NCBI GenBank assembly: GCA_965219165.1
Contig: CBDCMW010000002.1
Span: forward strand, 124,001-188,000
Direction of reading: 5' to 3'
Length of the DNA: 64,000 bases
From: Aldehydirespirator sp965219165
GTDB lineage: Bacteria > Actinomycetota > Acidimicrobiia > Acidimicrobiales > Aldehydirespiratoraceae
Shown: positions 1 through 7,551 of the stretch, one piece after another
How the letters are laid out: each line of letters starts with the position of its first letter
Position numbering within the stretch: the stretch's first letter is position 1
Notes under the pieces: generated by a model
Database searches by the model: none
Seen by the model: the letters and a program-made list of their open reading frames with translations, nothing else
What the model was told of the DNA's origin: nothing
Translations under genes and position numbers: made by a program

Positions 1-546
1 CATCCCCCGATGGCGGGGCTCGGCGTCGGGATCGGTCTTCACCAGGACGGGGAGAGGATTGGCGAAGCGAGCGTTGGTGATCCAGGTCTTGGTTCCCCGG
101 ATCACGTACTCGTCGCCGTCGCGCCAGGCCCGGGTGGAGATGCCCTGCAGGTCACTGCCCGCTCCGGGCTCGGTGAGGGCGATGGCGGTGCGCCGCTGCC
201 CGGTGGCCAGCTCGGGAAGCCAGCGCTGCTTCTGCTCGTCGGTACCGTGAAGGGTGATCATCCGGCAACTCAGCGAATGGCTGCCCAGGATGCCGGCGAT
301 GCCCATCCAGCCCATCGAGATCTCCTCGAACACCAGGCTCATCGACACCGTGTCCAGGTCGAGACCCCCGTACTCGGCGCCGACGGTGATGCCGAACAGA
401 CCCATCTCGGCCATCTTGGCCACAATCTCGTGGGGGTACTGGCCCGACTGCTCCATCTCGCGGGCCACCGGCTTGATCTCGGTGTTTACGAACTTCCGCA
501 GCACGTCGCGAAACATCTGCTGCTCTTCGTTCAGCTCGAAGTCCAT
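1..546 (-). CDS. Acyl-CoA dehydrogenase, N-terminal part (runs off the window)
   Basis: FAD-dependent acyl-CoA dehydrogenase for alpha,beta-desaturation of an acyl-CoA thioester. The 182 visible codons begin MDFELNEEQQMFRDVLRKFV, the usual start of the family's N-terminal helical domain. They continue to the TEPGAGSDLQG segment near residue 135 (the family's flavin/substrate-proximal region) and to WITNARFANP. The gene leaves the window at base 1, so the catalytic glutamate and the C-terminal domain are not visible. The start at 546 is chosen because the family begins there. It is divergent from the truncated HAMP gene at 749. The family is certain; the substrate is not. Confidence 0.9.
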   Translation of the reverse strand, partial: MDFELNEEQQMFRDVLRKFVNTEIKPVAREMEQSGQYPHEIVAKMAEMGLFGITVGAEYGGLDLDTVSMSLVFEEISMGWMGIAGILGSHSLSCRMITLHGTDEQKQRWLPELATGQRRTAIALTEPGAGSDLQGISTRAWRDGDEYVIRGTKTWITNARFANPLPVLVKTDPDAEPRHRGM

Positions 547-748
547 GTATCGGTACCCCTGCGGACGGCCGGTCCCTGCCTCGTCCATTATGTCGCCGCC
601 AGAACCCAGCCGCGACCACCGCACGGGTTCGCACCCGTCGCCTCGGCGCCAGGGGCGCAGGTCGCCCTGGGCGCGACCCATTTGTAGAGTCAACAACGTC
701 AAGCCGCTGCGCAGCCCGGCCCTCGACCAGCAAGCCGCTGGAGAGAAC

Positions 749-1186
749 ATGGCGCCCGAGTCGACTCCCGGCAGTCGAGAGCACCCGATCTCCCGTTTCA
801 GCGTTCGACGCAAGTCAGTTCAGGTGATCCTCGCCATGATGCTGGTTCTCGTCGTAAGTGTCGTGCTGCTCGTGCAGACAATCGCCGTCAGACACAGCAC
901 ATTGATCGTTCTGGCATCGCTCTGCCTCGGCTTGGTCGTCTTTGCCGGCTATCGCCTCATGCGCACCGGCGTTCGCACAGTCGCACTGGAGATCTGGATT
1001 CGCCACATGGGCGAAGGAAACCTGGATTACACGGTGACGCTGGCAGGCAACGACGAGGTGAACGAGGCTGCCGAAGCCCTGGAGAGGCTCCGGCAGCGAT
1101 CAATCGAGGCTCTGCAGGCCGCGACCACTACCGCAAGCAGGGCGACAAACCATCGTGCCGACCTCATGGGCGCGACGATAGCGGTG
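749..1186 (+). pseudogene. Truncated membrane protein with HAMP domain
   Basis: The ATG at 749 follows GGAGAG at 740-745. The product has two hydrophobic segments (about residues 25-45 and 50-70), then a HAMP-like segment with GEGNLDYTVTLAGNDEVNEA and a following helix. HAMP domains pass signals from membrane sensors to kinase, cyclase or chemoreceptor modules, but no output domain is visible. After about residue 145 the frame simply continues for 1350 bases as the antisense of the convergent SDR gene, with no family-like sequence. I therefore place the end at the SDR stop and read this as a sensor that lost its 3' part. A short intact HAMP-only protein is less likely because no stop lies near the break. 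Confidence 0.6.
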
Positions 1187-2119
1187 CTATATGGACTGGC
1201 TCGGGAAACCCAGACCCTCGTGATCCCTGCCGGCCATGTTGGCGTTGAGGCGGGCCTCGGCCATCAGCTTGGCCACCACTGGGCCCAGCTCGGCCGGGTT
1301 GTCGGGCTGGACCTCCACCGGGCCGAGGTGCCAGCCCTCAGCAATGCCGAGCTTCTCGCCCCGCACGTCGAAGACGCGGCCGGTCACGTTGGCGGCCTCG
1401 GGGCTGGCCAGCCAGGCCGTGACCACCGCGATCCAGCGGGGGTCGATGCTGTCCTTGAACTCCTCCGACGCCTCGCCGCCGCCCATCAGCGGAGCGGTGA
1501 GGCGAGACCAGGCCGTGGGGGCCAGGCAGTTGACGGTCACCCCGTAGCGGACCAGCTCCTGGGCCGCGATCAGCGTGAAGGCGGCGATACCCGCCTTGGC
1601 CGCGCCGTAGTTGGTCTGGCCGACGTTGCCGTAGATACCCGACGGCGACGCCGTGTTGATGATCCGCCCGTAGGTCTCCTCGCCGGACTTGGCCTTGTTG
1701 CGCCAGTACACCGCGGCGTGGTGCGACGGCGCGAAGGTGCCCTTGAGGTGGACGGCCATCACGGTGTCCCAGTCGTCCTCGGTCATCGAGAACACCATGC
1801 GGTCGCGCAGGATGCCGGCGTTGTTGACCACGATGTTGATGTCGCCGAAGGTGTCTATGGCCTGCTGCACCATGGCTCCGGCGTCGTCGAAGCTGGCCAC
1901 GCTGCCGCCGTTGACGACCGCCTCTCCGCCGGCCGAGTTGATGGCCTCGACGACTTCGGCGGCGGGCGTCATGTCGGCGCCTCCCCCGAACTCGTCGCCG
2001 CCCAGGTCGTTGACCACGATCTTGGCTCCGTGCTCGGCGAGCATCAGGGCGTGCTCGCGGCCGATGCCGCGCCCGGCGCCGGTGACGAGCGCCACTTTGC
2101 CTTCGAGAAGCCTGCTCAT
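1187..2119 (-). CDS. SDR-family 3-hydroxyacyl-CoA dehydrogenase-like protein
   Basis: Short-chain dehydrogenase/reductase of 310 residues. The Rossmann motif TGAGRGIG sits at about residues 14-21, NNAG near 98-101, the serine region TASPSG near 152-157 and the catalytic YGAAK about a dozen residues later. The sequence around VTGAGRGIGREHALMLAEHG and the Asp-rich VNDLGGDEFGG insert resemble the dehydrogenase part of multifunctional protein 2 of beta-oxidation, so NAD-dependent oxidation of a 3-hydroxyacyl-CoA is likely. The extended C-terminus (about 60 residues past the core) is longer than a minimal SDR. Acyl-CoA dehydrogenase and 3-hydroxyacyl-CoA dehydrogenase genes nearby fit a fatty-acid role. 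Confidence 0.88.
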   Translation of the reverse strand: MSRLLEGKVALVTGAGRGIGREHALMLAEHGAKIVVNDLGGDEFGGGADMTPAAEVVEAINSAGGEAVVNGGSVASFDDAGAMVQQAIDTFGDINIVVNNAGILRDRMVFSMTEDDWDTVMAVHLKGTFAPSHHAAVYWRNKAKSGEETYGRIINTASPSGIYGNVGQTNYGAAKAGIAAFTLIAAQELVRYGVTVNCLAPTAWSRLTAPLMGGGEASEEFKDSIDPRWIAVVTAWLASPEAANVTGRVFDVRGEKLGIAEGWHLGPVEVQPDNPAELGPVVAKLMAEARLNANMAGRDHEGLGFPSQSI

Positions 2120-2217
2120 GGAACCTCCTGGTCTGCGGGCTGTCGGCCTCGATCGGTCACGCTACCGGCAACCCCGCAACGCTCACCATCGGTGTCGCGG
2201 CCCACGATCCGTGGAGG

Positions 2218-2826
2218 TCACCAGCCCCTGTCGATCCATTCGTCCAGGTGCGGGGACTCCGTGCCGATGGTGGTGTCGAGGCCGTGGCCGGGCAGTACGA
2301 CCGTGGACCCGTCGAAGCGACTGAAGATGCGGTCGGTGATCGAGCGGATGATCGTTCCGAAATCGCCGCCCCCGTACTGGGTGGCGCCCGGCCCGCCCGG
2401 GAACAGCGTGTCGCCGGTGAACAGCAGCGGCGTCCCCTCCACATGGAACGACATCGAGCCGGGGGTGTGGCCCGGGGTGTGCAGGGTGCGCAGCCGGAGC
2501 CGGCCGACCTCGACGACGGTGTCGTCCTCCAGCAGGTAGTCGTAGCTGGGGAGCATGGCTGCATCCTCGGCGGTGACCCCCACCTCGTAGCCGGCGTCGC
2601 GCACAGCCGGGATGGCCTGGATGTGGTCCCAGTGTCCGTGGGTCTCCAGCACGGTCCGCACACCGAGCCCGCGGCATAGTTCCAGCAGCCGTTCGTGCTC
2701 GTTGGCCGCGTCGATCAGCACTGCCTCGCCGGTGGAGGTGCAGCGGATCACGAAGACGTTGTTGTCGACCGGGCCGACGACCACCTTGTGGACCTCGACT
2801 CCGGTGTCGGACCAGTGCAGTGTCAT
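2218..2826 (-). CDS. Metallo-beta-lactamase fold hydrolase (glyoxalase II-like)
   Basis: A 202-residue MBL-fold protein. The di-metal motif THGHWDH lies near residues 62-68, TPGHTPGSMSFH near 117-128, the metal-bridging aspartate in FTGDTLFPGG near 137, and the final histidine in LPGHG near 179. Size and motif spacing match small glyoxalase II-like or persulfide-dioxygenase-like thioester hydrolases; the substrate cannot be read from sequence. It is transcribed in the same direction as the SDR gene, 98 bases upstream of it, so co-transcription is possible. There is no signal peptide, so the protein should be cytoplasmic. Confidence 0.87.
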   Translation of the reverse strand: MTLHWSDTGVEVHKVVVGPVDNNVFVIRCTSTGEAVLIDAANEHERLLELCRGLGVRTVLETHGHWDHIQAIPAVRDAGYEVGVTAEDAAMLPSYDYLLEDDTVVEVGRLRLRTLHTPGHTPGSMSFHVEGTPLLFTGDTLFPGGPGATQYGGGDFGTIIRSITDRIFSRFDGSTVVLPGHGLDTTIGTESPHLDEWIDRGW

Positions 2827-3032
2827 GGCTCCGACCCTATCGGCCGCTCAGAGGCCGAGCGGACAGACCGCAGTTCACGAGAACCCTTGCGAGGCGCCGA
2901 GCGAGGCCGTGGCCCGAGCGGCCCGTGAGCGCAGCGAACAACAGCGGGCAACAAGGTGCTGCTCCGCGAGGCGTTTGACACCCATTCGCGGCCGCTCCAG
3001 TCGGCGAAGATGGGGGTCCGTGCGTGTGTGGT

Positions 3033-3236
3033 TCAGTCGGCGAAGATGCGCACTTCGCCCCGGATGGCGCCGGGGGCTCCGCAGCACCAGCAGGGCACCG
3101 ACGACGACCCGCGCCAGGTGACGTCGCAGCGTTCGCACCGCAACGAGTGGGGCGCGTCGGCGAGCGCGGCCGTGGCCACACCGGTGCCTGTCGGCGGGTT
3201 TGATCGACGGATCCAGAACCGCACGGGGGTCACCAT
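3033..3236 (-). CDS. Small zinc-ribbon-like protein
   Basis: A 67-residue frame whose C-terminal half holds LRCERCDVTW and PCWCCGAPG, two paired-cysteine knuckles typical of zinc ribbons, ending VRIFAD. I start at the ATG at 3236; a GTG start nearer the first cysteine pair is also possible. No enzymatic motif is visible. The gene is divergent from the cyclophilin at 3353. The cysteine spacing makes it likely to be a real gene, but its function is unknown. Confidence 0.55.
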   Translation of the reverse strand: MVTPVRFWIRRSNPPTGTGVATAALADAPHSLRCERCDVTWRGSSSVPCWCCGAPGAIRGEVRIFAD

Positions 3237-3352
3237 AGAGCGCGGTCGCGAGCCGGTGGATGATGCCCGGCGCAGCGATGCCCGGTCCGGATCTGGGGTT
3301 AGGGTCGTGCGGTCCCCTCCGACCCAGGACCCCCGACAGCGAGGAATGCACC

Positions 3353-3913
3353 GTGGCCGCCACATCCTGCCCCGCCGAGGACGGATCGAGTCCCGTCCGC
3401 CGCCAGTTCCAGCAGCCGCCGCCGATGTGCATCGACCCCTCCAAGCGGTACACGGCGACGATGGACACTTCGATGGGGTCGATGACTATCGCCCTGGATC
3501 CCGCCGCGGCACCCCTGACCGTCAACAACTTCGTGGTGCTGGCCCGGTACCACTACTACGACGGCGTGGTCTTCCATCGCATAATCAACGGATTCGTCTG
3601 CCAGGGCGGCGATCCCGAGGGCAGCGGCCGGGGCGGCCCCGGCTACCGGTTCGCCGACGAGCTGCCCAAGCCGGGGCGCTACGAGATCGGCTCGCTGGCC
3701 ATGGCCAACGCCGGGCCCAACACCAACGGCAGCCAGTTCTTCCTCATCAGCGGACCGCAGGGCACCGGGCTGCCGCCGCAGTACTCCCTGTTCGGCAAGG
3801 TCGTGAGCGGCCTGGAGGTGGTGGACGCCATGCAGCGGGTCGAGACCGACCGCAACGACCGTCCCCTGACCGACGTGACCATCAACTCGGTGACGATCAG
3901 CGAGTCAGACTGA
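3353..3913 (+). CDS. Cyclophilin-type peptidyl-prolyl cis-trans isomerase
   Basis: Peptidyl-prolyl isomerase of about 186 residues with the complete cyclophilin core: VVFHRIINGFVCQGGDP (catalytic Arg region), GPNTNGSQFFL and SLFGKVVSGLEVVDA. I chose the GTG at 3353 because it follows a GAGGA at 3341-3345; longer upstream frames lack a ribosome binding site and resemble no family. The first 30 residues are polar and not a convincing signal peptide, so a cytoplasmic location is likely. It precedes the 3-hydroxyacyl-CoA dehydrogenase gene by 64 bases in the same direction. Confidence 0.9.
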   Translation: MAATSCPAEDGSSPVRRQFQQPPPMCIDPSKRYTATMDTSMGSMTIALDPAAAPLTVNNFVVLARYHYYDGVVFHRIINGFVCQGGDPEGSGRGGPGYRFADELPKPGRYEIGSLAMANAGPNTNGSQFFLISGPQGTGLPPQYSLFGKVVSGLEVVDAMQRVETDRNDRPLTDVTINSVTISESD

Positions 3914-3977
3914 CTAGAGGCCGAGCGGACATGCCGCAGATGACGTACACAGGAAGCTCGCACCAGGAGTACCGCAG

Positions 3978-4829
3978 ATGAAGATCGGCACGGTCGGCGT
4001 AATCGGCGTCGGAACGATGGGCAGCGGAATCGTCGAGGTCGCGGCCCGCAACGGCCTGCAGGTGGTGGCCCGCGAGGCCTCGCCGGAGCTGGTGGAGGCG
4101 GGACGGGCCCGCGTCGAGGGCTCCATGGACCGGGGCGTCGCCCGCGGCAAGCTCGACGAGGCCACGAGGGACGCCGCGTCGGCCGCGGTCACCTGGACCA
4201 CCGATTTGGCCGACCTCGCCGGCTGCGATCTGGTGCTGGAGGCCGTCCCTGAGAACCTGCCGATGAAGCTGGAGATCTTCGGCGTGCTCGACCGGGTGCT
4301 GGATCCGGGCGCGATCATGGCCACCAACACGTCGTCGATCCCGATCATCGACGTGGCCATGGGCACGTCCCGGCCCGAGCAGGTGCTGGGAATGCACTTC
4401 TTCAACCCGGCCACGGTGATGAAGCTCGTCGAGGTGATCAGCACCCAGCTCACCGCGCCGGCCGTGACCGAGGCGGCCACCGCGTTCGCCACCGACACTC
4501 TCGGCAAGCGGGTGGTCGCGGCGCCGGACCGGGCCGGTTTCGTGGTCAACAAGCTGCTGGTGCCCTACATCTGCCAGGCCATCGAGATGTACGAGTCGGG
4601 CCATGCCTCCGCCACCGACATCGACGACGCCATGAAGCTGGGAGCCGGTCATCCGATGGGTCCGCTGACGCTGGCGGACCTGATCGGGCTCGACGTGTGC
4701 CTGTTCACGGCCGAGTCGCTGTACGCCGAGTACGCGGAGCGGTTCTACGCGCCGCCGCCGCTGCTGCGCCGCATGGTCGCCGCGGGCCGTCTCGGCCGCA
4801 AGACCGGCCGCGGCTTCTACGACTACTGA
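3978..4829 (+). CDS. 3-hydroxyacyl-CoA (3-hydroxybutyryl-CoA) dehydrogenase
   Basis: NAD-dependent dehydrogenase oxidising 3-hydroxyacyl-CoA to 3-ketoacyl-CoA, or the reverse in butyrate-type routes. The 283 residues open with the Rossmann motif GVIGVGTMGSGI (residues 7-18), then ATNTSSIPI, the catalytic histidine in GMHFFNP (about residue 139) and FVVNKLLVPY. The C-terminal dimer domain has GAGHPMGPLTLADLIGLD and ends GRKTGRGFYDY. The length matches stand-alone Hbd/PaaH/FadB2 enzymes. The ATG has AGGAG just upstream. A strong hairpin follows in the convergent gap. Confidence 0.93.
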   Translation: MKIGTVGVIGVGTMGSGIVEVAARNGLQVVAREASPELVEAGRARVEGSMDRGVARGKLDEATRDAASAAVTWTTDLADLAGCDLVLEAVPENLPMKLEIFGVLDRVLDPGAIMATNTSSIPIIDVAMGTSRPEQVLGMHFFNPATVMKLVEVISTQLTAPAVTEAATAFATDTLGKRVVAAPDRAGFVVNKLLVPYICQAIEMYESGHASATDIDDAMKLGAGHPMGPLTLADLIGLDVCLFTAESLYAEYAERFYAPPPLLRRMVAAGRLGRKTGRGFYDY

Positions 4830-4854
4830 GGGATCGACGGCGGTCGGAATCCAA

Positions 4855-4906
4855 CGAACTTCCTGCCACTTTGCCACCCATAGGGTGGTTAACTGCAGGA
4901 AGTTCG
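4855..4906. terminator. Nested hairpin in a convergent gap (element A)
   Basis: Perfect 12-base inverted repeat, CGAACTTCCTGC (4855-4866) with its complement at 4895-4906. An inner hairpin CCACCC-ATA-GGGTGG lies at 4874-4888 and GGTTAACTGC follows it. It lies between the stops of a plus-strand gene (4829) and a minus-strand pseudogene (4943), so a bidirectional terminator role is likely. A related element lies at 27849-27899. Confidence 0.6.
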
Positions 4907-4942
4907 GCTGAACGGGCCACCGGACCCGCTGCGGCACGCCGG

Positions 4943-5318
4943 CTAGGGAGCGTGCGCGTGCCGTTCGGCCCAGCGGGCCGTGGCCTCACGGGCCTTGGCC
5001 TCGAAGGAGATGGCCGCGTAGGCCTGCCGGTGGCGCCGCAGCCGCAGCAAGTTGCGGGCGTACTCCCTGGCGTACCGCCACAGGAACGGCACCGTCCCCA
5101 GCCGGTCGTACTGCTCGCACGTGGACCAGCTCGTGGGCGAGCAGGACCCGCTGCCCGGACCGGTCGTCGTCGCGAAGCACCAGGATGAGCCGGCCCACGG
5201 TCATACCCTCAAATCCCGGGGCGAGCAGCGGCACCCGCTGCACCCGGGCCCGGCGGGCCAGCGCAGGCGACACCAGGTCGTAGCCAGCCACCTCATGACC
5301 GTTGAGCCGCCTCACCAC
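4943..5318 (-). pseudogene. DUF4157-like metallopeptidase-type protein, frameshifted
   Basis: Two adjacent frames together make a protein of about 125 residues. The first runs VVRRLNGHEVAGYDL to LLAHELVHVR (the HExxH zinc motif). The second continues QYDRLGTVPFLWRYAREYA to FEAKAREATARWAERH and a TAG at 4943. The join needs one base fewer near 5124 (CACGTGCGAGCAGTAC reads correctly as HVRQY only if one base is dropped). HELVHVRQ followed by an aromatic-rich stretch is typical of small DUF4157-like proteins. Either a real frameshift or a sequencing error explains it. The start is one of the tandem GTG codons at 5313-5318. Confidence 0.6.
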
Positions 5319-5388
5319 AGACCGGCCCGGTCGCTTCCGTAGGGGGCTGCGGCCCCTCCCGCAGGAGCACGGGCTGGCCACCGCCGCC

Positions 5389-6168
5389 TCATGCCGGGTG
5401 AGCGCCGTAGCGCCCGCCGATGCCGGCCGGTCCGGCCAGGCCCGGACCAAGCTCACCGTCCCCGTCCCAGCTCCGCAGCAACTCCGGCAGCTCCTTCAGG
5501 CCCTCCAGAGTGGGCACGTCGACATCGCCGTTCCGTCGTGTTCGGTCCTCGTGGCGCCACGTCACGTGGTAGGGCACATGCACCGCGGATGCGCCCAGCT
5601 CCAGCACCGGCAGCACATCGGAGCGCAGCGAGTTGCCGACCATCACGAACCGGGCCGGGTCGATGCCGTGGCGCTCGAGCAGCTCTTCGTAGGAGGCTGC
5701 GTCCTTGTCGGCCACCACCTCCACCCGCCAGAACCGCTCGGCCAGGCCGCTGGCGGCCACCTTGGCCAACTGGTCGTGCACATCGCCCTTGGTGATGACC
5801 ATCAGCCGGTGGTGGCCGAGGGCGTCGAGCACCTCCTCCACGCCGTCGATCAACTCGAGGGGTCGGTCGAGGAGGCGCTTGGCGTAGCCGATGATGGTGG
5901 TGACCCGTTCGGCGTCGATCTCGCCACCGCTGATCCGCACCGCGGCTTCGATCATCGACAGCGTGAACGACTTGACGCCGTAGCCGAAGCGGGGCAAGTT
6001 CTCCATCTGGGTCTCGTGGAGGCAGTTGTCCACCGTCTCGGCGTCGGCCCAGGGCGACAGGAGCTCCTCGTACTCCCGCTGCACGTCCTGGAACAGGTCC
6101 TCGTTGTGCCACAGAGTGTCGTCGGCGTCGAAGGCGACGGTCAGCGGATAGCGCTCGTCTGCGGTCAC
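5389..6168 (-). CDS. HAD-superfamily hydrolase
   Basis: A 259-residue haloacid dehalogenase-type phosphatase. Motif I is VAFDADDTLWHN near residues 11-22 (nucleophile and acid-base aspartates). Motif II is VITKGD around residue 124, and motifs III/IV are KDAASYEELL and GNSLRSDV near 180. A helical cap (LLSPWADAETVDN onward) sits between motifs I and II, so this is a C1-cap enzyme acting on a small phosphorylated metabolite. The glycine-rich C-terminal 20 residues lie outside the fold. It is not clearly in an operon. Confidence 0.88.
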   Translation of the reverse strand: MTADERYPLTVAFDADDTLWHNEDLFQDVQREYEELLSPWADAETVDNCLHETQMENLPRFGYGVKSFTLSMIEAAVRISGGEIDAERVTTIIGYAKRLLDRPLELIDGVEEVLDALGHHRLMVITKGDVHDQLAKVAASGLAERFWRVEVVADKDAASYEELLERHGIDPARFVMVGNSLRSDVLPVLELGASAVHVPYHVTWRHEDRTRRNGDVDVPTLEGLKELPELLRSWDGDGELGPGLAGPAGIGGRYGAHPA

Positions 6169-6240
6169 GCCTCCGAGCCTACGACGGCCCGCTGGAGGGT
6201 CTGCTCAAGTTCCGGAGCGAACCCGCACGCTGGGGCCGCA

Positions 6241-6306
6241 CTTGGAGATCCCGGACTCGGCGCCCAGCGCCGCAACCAAGTCATCCACCGAGCGGGGCGA
6301 CACCCC
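6241..6306 (-). pseudogene. IS256-type transposase fragment
   Basis: A 22-codon stretch on the minus strand reads GVSPRSVDDLVAALGAES followed by GISK. It closely matches the conserved segment of IS256 (Mutator) transposases in which VDDLV and GISKS precede the catalytic core. Nothing of the family is visible on either side, so this is a relic of an insertion sequence between the HAD gene and the SLH pseudogene. Identification by eye from the motif alone. Confidence 0.5.
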
Positions 6307-6421
6307 GGCGACAGTCGGACTCGACTCTGGGACCCACCTCACACCGTTGACGACCATCGGCATTCTGGTAGGTTCCCAACCTCTCGGTGATGGAAGTACT
6401 AAGGGCTTGCAGAACAGGATT

Positions 6422-7487
6422 TTGCGTCGGACGATCTCGGTGCTCGCCGCCGTTGCCACGGCCTCCGCAGTGCTAGCTGCGGCTGCGGGATCGCCCGCGT
6501 TCGGTCAAACGACAGGCTTCGACGATGTGCCAGATGACGCCTACTTCACGGCGCCGGTTGCCGATCTGAGCGCATCGGGTGTCTTCGGCGGGACGTTGTG
6601 CGATGAAGGGTTCTGTCCCGGCGAGCCGATGGACCGCAAGACGATGGCGGTCTGGACCGTGCGCGTCCTCGACGGGCGAGACCCGCCGCCCGTCTCGAAG
6701 TCACGGTTCGACGATGTGGACGCTGACAGCTTCTACGCGCCATTCATCGAGCGCATGTTCCAGCTAGAAGTCACTCAGGGTTGTGGCGACGGCAGCCGGT
6801 TCTGCCCGGGCAAAATTGTGACCCGCTCCGAGATGGCGGTGTTCCTGTCACGCGCCTACGACCTTGCCGACGGCCCGGACCCTGGCTTCACCGATGTGCC
6901 CTCTGAAGCGTAGTTCGCCATAGACGTAGCCAGACTCACCGCGTCCGGCATCACGAAAGGATGCGGCGACGGAACGAATTTCTGCCCCAGCCAGGACACG
7001 ACACGCGGCCAGATGGCCACATTTCCTTCACCGGGCTGAGAACCGAGCCGAAACCGAAGAACCAACCCCAACCTTCAAGATCAACCCCGCAATGGAAGGT
7101 GGAGGCATCATCGCCGCAAGCGCTTCCCGTGTTTGTGGGATCAGAACCGACCAGACCCTCACATGCTGGCCCGACCCCGACGGCCAGTGGGATGTCCCAT
7201 CAGGCAAGTTCACCGCTGTGACCGCCGGAGGGTGGGACAGCTGGTGTGGGATCAGGACCGACCAGACGCTCACATGCTGGGGCGACCTCTCCTACTATGA
7301 CTTCTCCACCGGCCAGTCGGTCCAGTGGGAGGCCCCATCGGGCAAGTTCACAGCTGTCATCGCAACACTACTGGTAGATGAACCTCGTAAATGGCCTTGG
7401 ACGTGCGGCATCAAAGTCGACCAGACAGTCACATGCTGGGGACTCCGAGGCGCCCCGGCCCCGACGGATCGTTTCGGCCCAGGGTGA
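6422..7487 (+). pseudogene. Secreted SLH-RCC1 repeat protein, broken
   Basis: A TTG start at 6422 gives a signal peptide (RRTISVLAAVATASAVLAAA, cleavage near AFGQ). Three S-layer homology repeats follow, each carrying a C-G-D-G-x-x-FCPG pattern and TRSEMAVFLSRA. RCC1-like repeats built on CGIRTDQTLTCW and PSGKFTAV come next, to about 7480. Two lesions break it. A TAG at 6911-6913 stands where the third repeat should read a tryptophan (SEA-stop-FAIDVARL), a single-base change from TGG. One extra T near 7021 shifts MATFLHRAEN out of frame. The last RCC1 unit is also truncated. An envelope or surface role is inferred from the SLH repeats. Confidence 0.75.
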
Positions 7488-7551
7488 CAAGCGCTGTTGT
7501 TGCGCGACTCAGTGTTGTAGTAATTGTCGCGGTCTCTTGTACAGCAATGTT

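Noticed and set aside
254..2539. Very long plus-strand open frame of 761 codons
   Set aside because: Only 749-1186 looks like a protein; the rest is antisense to the SDR, MBL and acyl-CoA dehydrogenase genes, a common artefact in high-GC DNA.
2850..3931. 16-bp repeat AGAGGCCGAGCGGACA at 2850 and 3916
   Set aside because: Only two short copies, no pairing partner or consistent position; could be chance or a recombination scar.
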